Part shown: positions 31,950 to 42,749 of the stretch, piece after piece
Numbering within the stretch: position 1 is the first letter of the stretch
Layout of the letters: each line of letters starts with the position of its first letter
DNA from: Niebla homalea
Lineage: Eukaryota; Ascomycota; Lecanoromycetes; Lecanorales; Ramalinaceae
Direction of reading: 5' to 3'
Length of the DNA stretch: 64,000 nucleotides
Assembly: GCA_019925105.1 (NCBI GenBank)
Contig: JAHGAU010000021.1
Span: forward strand, 806,001 to 870,000
Notes under the pieces: generated by a model
Told to the model about the DNA's origin: nothing
The model's database searches: none
The model's input: the letters and a program-made list of their open reading frames with translations, nothing else
Translations under genes and position numbers: made by a program

Positions 31950-34900
31950 AAAAAATTAAAATAAATAACGCTTAACCTTAAAGAAAAACTATTTATATAA
32001 ATAAAAGTTAATAAAAAGAGCCCGACGGACGTTAATATTTAATATATTTACGCTTTTAAGAATAATATAATATAACGTATATAGGGAAATAATTAAAGCC
32101 GTAATACCGATATTTAAATTTAAAAAAATAAAAAATATCGATATTATAGCGATATAAAAGTTATTATATAATTTATATATTTACTTTTTAATTAATCCGG
32201 AAGATGGTTTTTATTTAACCTTTAAAAATAATAAAATAACGCGGATATACTTCTTTATTAATAAAAGGCTAAATATAAATAATTAAAACGTTATTTATTA
32301 TAAAGGGAATTTATATATATTCCGGATCGTATAAAAAGGGGATATTAAGGGTATTTTAAATATTTATAATACGTATAATCCGTTACCGGTTAATAAAAAA
32401 AAACCCTTTATAATCCCGTTACTTAAGGATATTATAATTATATCCGGTAAGTATTTCTTAATAAGGGACTTTAATCTTTATTACGTTTAATAAAATAAGG
32501 ACGGTTATACGATTAATTATATTAAATTTAAGGAGCTATTAATAATTATTATATAATTTAATTTTATATTATTAACGTTAAAAAAGGCTATTATATAAGA
32601 AAGTTATAGATTTAGGATTACGATTAACTTAATATTTAACTCGGAAAATATTATTAACTTAATTATAATATACGGACCTTAAAAGGACTTAAAATACGGT
32701 TCGGATTACGTCTTAATATAAATAATTCTGGATTAATTCATTAACGCGATTCCGCCCTTATTGTTTAAATAAACGTAAAAGATAATTAAGGAAGCCGAGG
32801 TATTAATAAAGGTGGTAAAAATAATATTTTAATTAATAAAGCGTCCCCGGCTTAATAATAAGGAATAAATTAACCGTTTTATAAAACGGGTAATAAAGGC
32901 TTTAAATAAAATAATTAACGTTATAGTTTTAATAATAAAACCGTTTTAAAGAGTTAAAACTTATTAAAATAAGGAATATATAAAGGTAACTATAAAGGTA
33001 AAAGCGCTTATAAAATAAGCTATTAAATATAAAAATTAAAAAACGCTTTAATAATTAAAAAAAGCTTAAAAAAAAAAAAAAGAAAGAATTATCTAAAAGG
33101 TTAAATAAATATACTTCCGGGTTATAATATATAACTTAACGGTTTCCTTTTATAGCGTTTAAAAGTTAATAAAATACGGTAAAGAATAGAATAAAAAACC
33201 TAAACTTATCCTTAAGTTTTTACCTTTAAAAAGACCAGATAATATAGTAATAAATACCTTTAACGGTAAAATTAAGGCTCTTAAAAAGGTATTTTTTCCC
33301 TTATTATTGGAAGTTAACTTAATAGATATTAACGGTATAATATATCTTAAATTAATAATAATAAGTAAAATAATAACCCAGAAGATAATAATTAAGGTGA
33401 TTAATAAGCCGAAGAAGGATAAGGCCTTTAAACTTAATAATATATTAAATAAATTCTTATTTATAATAACGTTATTATTCGGAGAAATCTTTATTTATTT
33501 ATTTTAAGCTTACTTTAATATAAGATATTACCCCCGTAAATTTAAGGAGATTAAAACGATTATCCTTAAGAAGTTGGTTAAGTTAAATTACTTAGAAGTA
33601 AAATCGTATAGACTTATAATACTCCTTTATACGCTAAAGAAGGCTTTAAAAACGATAATTATAAAAATCTTAAGTAATTACGTAAAAAAGTATAAGTTAC
33701 TCCTTAATTAATAAATAAAAGCAAGAAAAGGATAGTTAACGGAGATGGCTCTTAAAGGCTTAATTAATAACGTATATACGGTATAAGGTTATAAGAAGAA
33801 ATACGTTATAAGTCTTTTTTCTTTAAATATTATAAAGGCATTTAATAAAATAAATTATTAAAGGTTATTATATAATTTACGGAAAAAGAGGGTTTTATTT
33901 TTCTTTGTAAATTAAATAGAGAATTTCTTAAGTAATTAAATAACGTTAATTAACCTAGGATAAAAGATAAATACGATGGAGTTTACGATAATAAAGATTC
34001 TTCAGGGGTTATTTATCTTTTTAATTTTATTCTTATTCTTTAACGGCCCGTTTATTAAAGACTTAATAAAGTTAAAATAGAAGGTTTAAGTAAAAAGCTT
34101 TATTAATGATATTTACCTTTTAGCTTATAGTATATTTATTTATACGAACTATTTAAAGTTAAAATAAACCTATAAAGTTTACTTACAATAAATAAAGATA
34201 TATAAAACTTAATTTACCCTATATAAATATAAACTTATCTATATAATAAAGAGCTTAAAGCTATATAATATAATAGCTATAATAAACTTAAGCAATATAA
34301 TAATAAAACCGGAAACCAATATTAAAATACTTAACTTATAAATCGATAAAAATTAGATTAAAAGGATTATATAAAAAAGGTCCAAAAGAAGATAATTTCG
34401 TAAAAAAAGGGCCTTATTTACCTTATGGTATTAACGTAAAAAGCTATTTTATAGAAAGTTAGAATTATTTATTAAGCGGTTATAAAGTTTACGATAACGT
34501 ATATAATAGCTATTTAATACGTACTTAAAGGTACGTTTAAATATAAGAAAAAGCCTTAACTTATAAATCCGATAAAAAATTAGCAATTATAGAAAGTCTA
34601 AAACCGATATTTAAGAATATTAAGCGGTTATAAGTAAAATATATAAAACGACTACGTTTAAATATAAGAAAAAGTCGTCCGGCAATTATAGAAAGTCTAA
34701 AACCGATATAAGAATAATAAGTAAAATATATAAAACGACTCCCGTCCCGATATTAGAATTTAAGGTCTTTATATTATTAATAAAGTTAACCTTAAATTAA
34801 ATAATCGCTTAAGTAAAACTTAAAAAAGGTATAAACTTAATTACGTTAATAAGAAATAAATATATTTATTAAAACTATAAAAAACCTTAAATAAAAAAGC

Positions 34901-35750
34901 GTAGAAAAACGATACTTATTCCCCCTATAGAAGTTAAATTAAAGTAAATTAAAAAAAAGGTCGACCTAACTTACGTTTAAGAAATTAACATAAAAGTATA
35001 TAAATTCTTACTTAAAGTGAAAGTAATAAAGGAAAAAAAGGCTATAAAAACGAAATTAACGGCGATTACCCTATAAACTATAAAAAGGTAAATAAAGCAT
35101 TAATATAAATATAAAGAATTAATCCCTTAAAAGCAATAATATCCAGCGTTAAATAATAACGAAATTATTAATAAATATTTTCGGCGTTATAAAATTATAA
35201 AAAAAACGATAATACGTTAATAATCTAATTCCGGATAAATAAGAACGGCTTAATTTACTTCCTTTTTATCGTATATATCGGTAGCCGGATTAACGTTAAT
35301 TACGAATATAGGTAATAAAAGTAAAACGCCGTATACGTATTAATCTCTTATTTATTATTTAAAAAGCTTAAACCGGGATTAATTAAAAAAGTAAAAATTA
35401 ACGATTATCGTTAAATACTTATTAATAAAAAGGGTATTAAAGCGACCGCTAAATTTATAATAATTATAGGCTTATTACTATAGTTTAGCCTAATTAAAAA
35501 AATAAAAAAAGTAATTAAAAACTTAATTAAGAAACTTTACCGTTAACCCGGGGGTAAAAAATAACGGCGGGAAAACTATACCCAATAAGGGGCTAAAGGG
35601 GCTATAAATACCGGGGCAGCGTAAAAAATAATATTATATTAATCAGCAGAATCGTATAAATAAAGTAATAATAATATATATATTAATAAGGATATTTAAT
35701 AATATAATTAGAATTCTAAAATTATAGTATTAAATAGACCCGTAAGGTAA
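31950..35750 (+). pseudogene. LINE2 ORF2: endonuclease-reverse transcriptase-RNase H remnant
   Basis: The domain order matches LINE1 ORF2: the endonuclease NIDIIAI segment near 32135, LLIRDFNLYYV near 32460, and an RT palm box FINDIYLL at 34099-34122. An uninterrupted frame at 33307-33507 contains IIIKVINKPKKDKAFKLNNI, which is the RT entry motif (aIkkLk..KApG.DgipN) with RIP substitutions, so that open frame is a true in-frame relic. The internal duplication at 34533-34740 lies after the palm box. Confidence 0.82.
34533..34740 (+). repeat. Local duplication within LINE2
   Basis: ACGTTTAAATATAAGAAAAAG starts two copies, at 34533 and 34654, and both end in ATATAAAACGACT (34653 and 34740). The first copy carries an extra segment (CTTAACTTATAAATCCGATA) resembling 34327-34350 upstream, as if copied from there. 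LINE1 has a single unit at the equivalent place (~13860-13960). Confidence 0.75.
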
Positions 35751-36032
35751 CGGAAAAGTAATAGGTTTAAAGGTAATCCTTAAGTGGATTTAATTGTAAT
35801 ATTATAGGTTTTCTTAAAAAAGGTATATAAATAAATTCTTATTTTTTAAACGGCCGTAAATATTCTTAACCCTTAAGACGTAAGTGGAGGTTGGGTGGAC
35901 ACCGGTTTTTATTCTTAACGTTATGGATATCGGGTTTTTTACGGTTATTAATAAGGCTAAATAGCCGAGTATTAAGGAACGCCGGAATTAGCTTAGCTAG
36001 ATCCGTAGTATAAATTAATCAATCAATCAATC

Positions 36033-36044
36033 AAATAAAACCTT
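36033..36044. repeat. LINE2 target-site duplication, 3' copy
   Basis: Exact repeat of 30148-30159 after the tetranucleotide tail. Confidence 0.8.
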
Positions 36045-36700
36045 ATTAATACCGGAATATACTCCGGAAGATAAAATAAATATAAATAACGACGTCGACG
36101 ATAAGCTTAAAATTAACCGCTTTTATTAAGGCCGTTATTATTACGATTTTTACGTATTTAATATTAATTTTAATAATACTATTTTTATCGTTACGGTTTA
36201 TATTAATCTATTTACTTATTAATAAGCTATAAATTCCTTAAATTAATTTAAATAAATTAAGGCTATTAATAAAAAAATTATAAGTTTATTATTAAATAAA
36301 TAAACCGAAGGATTATAAATTTATTAACTTTAAGTAAAGAAAAAGTTTTTATTTTAAGTTTTATCGATAAATATAAAATAAGGCTTATTATAAAAGGCTT
36401 TATTTAAAAGTAAAATATTAATTATAAGGAAACCTTTTTACTTACTTTTAAGGTATAAGTTATTCCGTTTACTTTTGGTACTTATAGTTATCTATAGACT
36501 TTAATTATAACTCTTAAACGTTATTATTACGTATTTAAACGGTAATTTAAATAAAGAGATTTATATAAGTATTCTTAAGGATATTCCGATAACTTAATAA
36601 AATACTAGTAAATACCTCCGTTTATTTAAAGGCCTTTATAAATTTAAATAATTAAAAAGGATTTAAGTTAAGAAATTTCGATTACGGCTTTATAAATTTA

Positions 36701-36705
36701 ATTTA
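36701..36705. repeat. Miniature LTR element target-site duplication, left copy (ATTTA)
   Basis: ATTTA is repeated at 37750-37754. Removing the element and one copy restores the copia RT frame. Confidence 0.85.
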
Positions 36706-36883
36706 TGTTATGGCAGTACCTACCCTGGAGCAAGGGCTCCGGGGTAGAGCCTACCCCTGGGGGTGATCCCCCGGGTAGACTACCTTCTTATATATGGTAA
36801 TAGCGGCTTACCCTTAAGCGTTATTATTTACCCCGGATAGCTACTTTTATCCATAAGATAACCGAGTAATTATCACCTTAACA
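36706..36883 (+). repeat. Miniature element 5' LTR, 178 bp
   Basis: Begins TGTTATGGCAG and ends CACCTTAACA. GC-rich inverted stretches (CTCCGGGGTAGAG, GGGTGATCCCCCGGG) lie in the first 80 bases. It has exactly the same length as the partner at 37572, and differences are C/T and G/A transitions. Confidence 0.88.
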
Positions 36884-37571
36884 GAGTAATAGCGTAACTT
36901 CAGGGTAATATACCCCCGGAATTAACCTTAAGGGTTTAAAGGGGTAAGTTTATAATTTAAATCCGAGGACGCTTATAAAAAAGTAAAACTTTTAAGTAAC
37001 TTAGAAGGTAAGATTAAGCGTAAGTACGGGGGCGGGTAAGACTTATTACCCTATAATATTAAGGGCCGAGGTCCGAGGTATAACGGGGGGCCGGAATACC
37101 CGAAAATTATTAAGGGGGGCCGGAATACCCGAAAACTACCGATATAAAAGGCTGAAACGCCTTAAAACTACGCGGGCCAATCGTAAGACTATAAGTAAAA
37201 TACTTTAAAATATAACCTTTATTTACCCAATAAGGAATAATACGGATATAAATATTTATTAAAGGTTACTTAAGCTTACTTAATAAGAAATACGGGTTAT
37301 TCTTAATAAGGATATTAAACCCCAGGTTATACCCTTATAAAGTTATTAAGCCTTTAAATTATATTTACGGGTTATTAAATTTAAATCCGGGTCCGGCTTA
37401 AGAAGTTTAGACTTATACCGGAGGTAATCTCTTTTTAATAAAAAGCTTTTAATTTTTATTTATTTACTTAATTAAGTTTTAAGAAAACCTTTAATCCGGG
37501 GGGTAACTCCCCTTTAAAAGCGTAATTTATAGTCTATAAACTTAAAAACGAATTTATAAGAAAGGAGATAC

Positions 37572-37749
37572 TATTATAATAATATTTACCTTAAAGTAAA
37601 AGCTCCGGGGTAAAGTTTACCTTTAAGGGTAATCCCCCGGATAAATTACCTTCTTATATATAATAATAGCGGCTTATTTTTAAACGCTATTACCTACCCC
37701 GGATAGCTACTTTTATCCATAAGATGGCCGAGTGGTTATCACCCTGACA
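37572..37749 (+). repeat. Miniature element 3' LTR, 178 bp
   Basis: Begins TATTATAATAAT (TG and GG changed to TA and AA relative to the partner) and ends CACCCTGACA. The last 30 bases are unmutated and contain GATGGCCGAGTGGTTA, which fits the RNA polymerase III box A consensus of Ser/Leu tRNA genes. Confidence 0.88.
37722..37740 (+). promoter_or_regulatory. tRNA box-A-like motif at the LTR end
   Basis: TGGCCGAGTGG satisfies TRGYNNARNNG exactly, and the wider GATGGCCGAGTGGTTA matches the D-arm side of eukaryotic tRNA-Ser/Leu. No box B (GGTTCGANTCC) is visible downstream in the element. The 5' LTR has the mutated form GATAACCGAGTAATTA. Confidence 0.4.
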
Positions 37750-38810
37750 ATTTAATTTTTATTTAAACTGATCTATACGTATTTATTAAAAAATTTAATA
37801 AAGAAATATATTTAATAACCTTTTACGTTAATGATATCGTTATTATTATTAAAAGCTCGAAGATCTATAAGTAAATAAAGGATTATTTAACTTCGGTATT
37901 TAAGTTTATTAAAAAAAACTTATTAAAGGTAATCCTCGGGATATAAGTATCCTAAAATGCCGATATTATCATTATAAATTAAATAAGTTATATTATTAAC
38001 GTCCTTAAAAAATACCGTATAATGAATTATAATAATATTAATACCTCAATAAACGGATATAAAGGTATATAAATAGCTTAACTTAATAAGTAATAAATAA
38101 ATTAATATATTTATTAATAGCTTTTTAATAAGCTTATATTCCTTTAAGTTATTACTTATCCGGATTTAACTTTTTTAATCTTAAAATTAAGTTAATTTTA
38201 TAATAACCTTATCGTTTAATATTAAAACTATTTAATACGGGTACTTAAATACTTAAAGAGTATATTAAATTTAAGTTTATACTTTTAATATAACGGCGGA
38301 TTATTTAAATACTTTATAAATACCGCGTTTATTAACGATAAAAATAATAGGAGGTTATTATACGGCTTTATAATATTAAATACCGGTATAATATACGTAT
38401 AATATACTTAGAAACAGCGTACCGTCGTTACCTTTATTGTGGAAATTAAGTATATAGCTTTTTCCGAAGGGTATAAGGCGAGTATTTAGTTTATAAAATA
38501 AATCAATAAAACCGGATTCTTTAAAGGTTACGGGTTTATCGTTCTATTTAATAATAATAACGGTAATATCTCTTTTATTAAGAACCTAAAGAACTATTCG
38601 CGGATTAAATATATTGATATTTAATATTACTTTATTTAGGAAAAAGTATAAAAAGGCCTTATTTTAATAAAATATATTAATATTAAGGATTAGCTTATAA
38701 ATATTATAATAAAGCCCTTATTAAAATAACCCTTTAAAATAAATCGATTAAAGCTTAAATTATATTTAATAAGTTAATAACGGTATTACCGTTATAAATT
38801 TATGGTAGCT

Positions 38811-38822
38811 TTAAAGAGGGAA
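38811..38822 (+). promoter_or_regulatory. Copia D polypurine tract
   Basis: TTAAAGAGGGAA directly precedes the 3' LTR start (TAATATAC, originally TGATGCAC). It is the expected primer site for plus-strand synthesis and fixes the element orientation. Confidence 0.75.
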
Positions 38823-39086
38823 TAATATACGGGGGTATTCCGCAATTATCTTAATAGCCCCTTCATTAAAGACCCTGTTATATAAAGGTTTATTAAACAG
38901 CCTTTTCTTAACGGTATTACAAATGCACCGGTATATAAGGTGCGGTGAATATACGGTCATTAAACGGCCCTTAGGATGGATATAAATACGGTGTAATTAA
39001 ACAAGCATAGTAATAGACTCAATACAAGTGATTCGGCTTACTTACCCTTCCCCTGCACCCTGCACCCATCTGCGCATATTGCATCA
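38823..39086 (+). repeat. Copia D 3' LTR (264 bp)
   Basis: Pairs with 26382-26657. It has a TATAAATA box at 38981-38988. It lacks one 12-bp unit (ACGGTCGTTGTT) present in the 5' LTR between two ACGGT copies, which looks like a deletion by short-repeat pairing. Its last 100 bases keep CA/TG, and its first 120 are mutated. Confidence 0.9.
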
Positions 39087-39091
39087 AAGAG
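39087..39091. repeat. Copia D target-site duplication, right copy (AAGAG)
   Basis: Matches 26377-26381 and marks the return to copia C LTR sequence. Confidence 0.8.
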
Positions 39092-39287
39092 AGCGCCAAG
39101 AGATATCACGTGATCTGGTCACGTGACCTGCAAGACTCACATATGACGCAGGAGGTAAAACAATAAGGTCCCGGATTCAACGTTGGACATGATAGTTTTA
39201 CCTAATCGGGTTAGCGCGGAATTCTTGGACTTAGTCAAATCTCTCAGATAGATCAAATCAATCAACTAACACCTCTCAAATTTGACA
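39092..39287 (+). mobile_element. Copia C 3' LTR, right part
   Basis: Normal-composition sequence between copia D and the AT-rich block. It ends TTTGACA, the mirror of the TGTCAAA start at 26262. It contains two E-box palindromes and a run of short direct repeats (ATCAAATCAATCAACTAAC). No gene is present. Confidence 0.55.
39106..39126. promoter_or_regulatory. Paired E-box palindromes in copia C LTR
   Basis: TCACGTGA occurs at 39106-39113 and again at 39119-39126, 13 bp apart start to start. CACGTG is the site of basic helix-loop-helix regulators, so these are plausible enhancer sites for the LTR promoter. No functional evidence comes from sequence alone. Confidence 0.45.
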
Positions 39288-42200
39288 CTTCCCCGCTTAA
39301 TAGTAGCTACTTAATAACCAAAGCCTTTATAACGTTATTTATGCCCGGATTCTATATTTATTTATTAATATACTATATTTATTTATAAACGATTTTAAAG
39401 ATATTGAAGATATAGTTTTACGGTTACGTTTATAATCCTTACTTAATCGTATAATAATACAATTTTTAAAAATACGGCTTAACGTAATCCTAATTAAAAA
39501 TAAAATAAAGTTAAGATTTAGCTCGTTATTTAATTTATTAATAGTTAATTACCTTTATGATCGGTTTAAGGAAACTTTTGCTTTTATTATTTTTTTATAA
39601 TTAATAAATTAATAAATTTCCCCGGCTTTTCGGTATATAAACGATTAAAGGAATTAATATAGAAACGTACCAATAAATCTTAATATATTAAGTAAAGTTT
39701 TAATTATTTATTTACGGTATCGTATCTTAATTACTTTATCGGACTTAATATTAAGTATATTATACGGAGTATTATTAAGTTATTTAACTTTATTATTGTG
39801 AATTGCACTTATAATCCGTTAAATATTAAGTTTACGGAATATTTAAACCGCTTCTTATATATATTAACCCCTTTTTTACTCCGTAAGAAAACGATTTATA
39901 TAGTTTTTATTATTTTGTTAAACGTTTACCCGCCCGGTATATATAATAAGTTATTAACTTCCATAAAGCCCTATTCTTATTAATTAAGCGAAGTTTTTAA
40001 CTTTATCGACGTTTATAAGTATTTATATATACCGATATATTATTAAGTACTTAAAAATATTATTAAGAAAGCGGTCCTTATTCGTTATTAATATTAATTA
40101 ATTAAAAAGTGATTAATTAATAGCTTTATTAACTTATAGAATTTACCCTTTAAATTAATTAAAGTTTATCGATAAAGCTTAATAAGTTATTAAATTCCTT
40201 AATTAAGTATTTTTAATAATAATATTTACTTATATTATTTACGTTAAAAGTTAAAAGCCTTATTCTTTTACGGATATAGCCTTTATAATATATATATTTA
40301 AATCTTCGGGGAGGTTACTTTTAATTCAGAGTATATATACGAGGTATTTATTTACTTTTTTACGTAATTAAGGGCTTAACGAGATCCCTAAAGCCTTTAA
40401 CTACCGGCGTAAGAATATTAAGTATCGATAAAGAAGGTTTACGCGGCATAATCTTACTTAAATTTCTTTTAATTCTTTAAGGTACTTTCGGTAAGATTTA
40501 TTTAATTTATAACCTTTTTAATTTTACCTTTAATATTAACTTAAGTCCGTCATTAATACTCTAGGGTCGGTTATAATATTAATATACTTTAAGGGGATTT
40601 ATCGTATTGGTTTTATTTATCCGATAATAAAATATCGCTTATTACTTAAATATATTTAACGCTTTTAATTGCGAGTTATTTAATAATAAAAATTAAAATA
40701 AGAAAAACTTTTAATATATAACCTACCGGTTATTCCGGTATTAATTATTAAATGGGTTATATAGCTTTATTACCTTAAAGTCGATCCTTTAAAAGTATTT
40801 TAATATAAGTAAACGGATATTTAACGTAAAATCATTTAATACTATTAAAATAGCCGTTACGGCAATAATAATTTCCGATACCTCGTTTATTATATTGTTA
40901 AACTATAATAGGCTAACGTAAAGGCGTTTAAACTATAATAAATAAGTAACCTCGGACTATAACTATCCTTTTAATCGATAATAAGCTATAAACTCCTTTG
41001 TTTGATTAATATTAATAATAATCCCTATATATAAAAAGCGTAAGTCTTAAACCTTTTTAATAAAGCTTTAAATTATTAATAATAATTAAGGTTAAAGCAA
41101 TATCTACTATACTTAAATAAGTCCTTTTTTGCTATTTACTTTAATAAAATTAATTTCTATTTTTAAAATTCTTTTAATTAATTAAATTATCGATACTTAA
41201 AACTTTTAAGACAATAACTTAAAGCATAATAATCCCGTTAATTTAATATTTTAAGAAAGCCGTTATATTTAATTAATATTTACGTAACTTAATATTTTCT
41301 TATCTTTAAGAATAAATTTTTACTTTAATAAAACCCCGTTTTCCCCTTTAAATTTCCGATACGTTTTATAAGATAAATTTATATTATATTTATAACGCTT
41401 TTTTATATCGTTTTTTAATAGGTAAATTACGTAACGGGATCTATAAAATTAATTTAATAAAGTTTTTAAAAACCGCTTTTTTTATAGTAATATATATTTA
41501 AGTAACTTAATAATAATTATAAACAATATACATTAGATAACGGAGTTATAAACTCGTATTTACGTAAACTTATACTTAGAGCGGTTTTATATTATAATAG
41601 CCTTTACCTTAATAATAATAACGTTTTTTTTAAGTTAAGTAAACCGTTACTCTTTTAATATAATAAGCTTTATTATAAAAGTATTATTAAATACCGCTTA
41701 AGTAACTTAATTATCGGTAATACCGTAACCCGCGTATACCCCGTAAGCCTTCTCTTTATAATTAAATCCGAGGTACTTAAAACTTATTATACCGATAATA
41801 ATACATATAACTCTTATTATTAATATAAAAAGTATATTAAGTTCGCAGTACGGTATATCGATAAGCCCTTTAATATTTTTTTATAAAACTTTTATCTTAA
41901 AAAAGGATAATTAACGGTTTTCCTTAAACTATAAAATAATTTTAAAATTAATAATTTTTAAAATTAAACTTCGGCTTATTATTTTATAATTTTTCCCGGC
42001 ATTATAATTAATATATTTATCGTAATCCTTATTAATATAATTTTTTACTTAAACGTAAAGGAAAACTATATTATTTATTTAATAAGTTAAAATAAAAGCG
42101 CCGTTATGTAAGCTGATTTAAATAATAATCTAATTATTTAAAGAAAAAGTTAATCGGGTTTCTATACGTACTTATAGGACTTAATAAAAACGAATAATAC

Positions 42201-42329
42201 TTTTTAAAGAAGGGTATTTAAATTAAATAAAGATTTTTTAAACTTTATATAAGGAATTATTAAATTTAATAACGCTTAATAAATAGATTTTAATAAACGC
42301 ATTTTAAATAACTTTTAAAAAAAGCAATT
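39288..42329. other. Unassigned RIP-degraded repeat, left part
   Basis: This continues across LINE3 into 48165-57430, about 12.3 kb in total. No LTR, TIR or polymerase motif was found. Plus-strand frames between 39400 and 40400 read as smooth protein with stops replaced. They include the uninterrupted 39798-39983 frame, which contains NVYPPGIYNKLLTSIKPYSY and continues through one stop into EVFNFIDVYKYLYIPIYY. I recognise no family. The first bases (CTTCCCCGCTTAATAG) are normal in composition and may be host or element flank. Confidence 0.35.
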
Positions 42330-42343
42330 TATTTAATTAATAT
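42330..42343. repeat. LINE3 target-site duplication, left copy
   Basis: TATTTAATTAATAT matches TATTTAATCAATAT at 48151-48164 with a single C/T difference at a CA site, as expected if RIP acted on one copy. Confidence 0.75.
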
Positions 42344-42749
42344 TGATTGATCGATTGATTTATACTACGGGTTTAATTAACTTAATTCCAACGTTCCTTA
42401 ATACGCGGCCTTTTAACCTTATTAATAACCGTAAAAACCTGATACTTATAACGTTAAAGTAAAAACCGGCGTTTATTAGGCCTTTACCCTTTATCCTTTA
42501 AGGTAAAAGATATTAATGGCCGTTTAAAAAATAATAATTTATTTATATACTTTTTATATTTTAACTCCCCCAAGAAAATCTATAATATTATAATTATATT
42601 TTTATAAGGGTTATTTTTAAGCTCGTTATTCTTCCGCTCCTTTATATATTTATATTGCCTTAACCTTATATAATACCTTTAAATATCCTTATTATTATTT
42701 ACGTATTTAATATATATTTTTTTTATATTATTATTATTATTAACTTTTT

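Larger units (their letters stand above)
30160..36032 (+). mobile_element. LINE2: full-length Tad1/I-type LINE inside copia D
   Basis: This second copy of the LINE1 family is 5873 bp, starts GAATTAAATATTATAAAATG and ends in AATC/TCAA tetranucleotides. It aligns with LINE1 from end to end. The extra ~117 bp comes from a local duplication at 34533-34740. The 5' end is less mutated than in LINE1: the first 130 bases keep CA where LINE1 has TA. It inserted between the integrase and reverse transcriptase of copia D. Confidence 0.92.
36706..37749 (+). mobile_element. Miniature non-autonomous LTR retrotransposon (TRIM-like), 1044 bp
   Basis: Two 178-bp direct repeats (36706-36883, 37572-37749), TG...CA ends and a 5-bp duplication ATTTA define an LTR element only 1044 bp long. 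The 688-bp interior has no coding frame and cannot hold gag or pol, so it must borrow proteins. A purine tract AAGAAAGGAGA at 37559-37569 abuts the 3' LTR, which sets the plus orientation. The interior has a duplicated GGCCGGAATACCCGAAAA at about 37091-37136. Fungal and plant TRIMs have this layout. The 5' LTR is less mutated in its first half and the 3' LTR in its last 30 bases. Confidence 0.85.
36060..38800 (+). pseudogene. Copia D reverse transcriptase and RNase H, split by a miniature LTR element
   Basis: Before the insertion, plus-strand reading shows RLLLVLIVIYRL, LLNVITYLNGNLNKEIYISI near 36510-36575 (mDV.tAfLnG.L.eeIYm) and RLFKGLYKFK.LKRI near 36620 (L.KgLYGLKQ..R.W). The frame is broken at 36706. 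It resumes at 37755 with the catalytic box FYVNDIVIIIKSSKI near 37825 (YVDDi, Asp to Asn) and GNPRDISILK. RNase H follows: FIVEIKYIAFSEGYKASI near 38440 (stveAEYiAlseg.keai), DNQ-like NNNNGNISFIKNLKNYSRIK near 38560, YIDI, and a terminal INIKD.LINIIIKPLLK (T.dq.ADi.TKpL). The stop codon region lies just before the polypurine tract. Confidence 0.9.
26382..39086 (+). mobile_element. Copia D: complete Ty1/copia element with two nested insertions
   Basis: Two direct LTRs (26382-26657 and 38823-39086) flanked by AAGAG bound a plus-strand element. Order is LTR, gag, integrase, LINE2 insertion, reverse transcriptase split by a miniature LTR element, RNase H, polypurine tract, LTR. Removing LINE2 and the miniature element with one copy of each duplication leaves about 5.8 kb, normal for copia. 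It lies in the 3' LTR of copia C and is therefore younger. The coding region is RIP-degraded, while parts of both LTRs are nearly clean. Confidence 0.92.

Noticed and set aside
33307..33507. 66-codon frame as a separate gene
   Set aside because: It is an in-frame relic of LINE2 ORF2 (reverse transcriptase entry motif), so it is described there rather than as a gene.
35940..36000. GGCCGAGTATTAAGGAACG in LINE 3' ends as a tRNA-like structure
   Set aside because: Only a few bases resemble a box A and the consensus spacing fails. No box B.
39798..39983. 61-codon frame as a gene
   Set aside because: Flanked by stop-riddled continuation in the same frame, so it is a fragment of a larger degraded frame with no recognised family.
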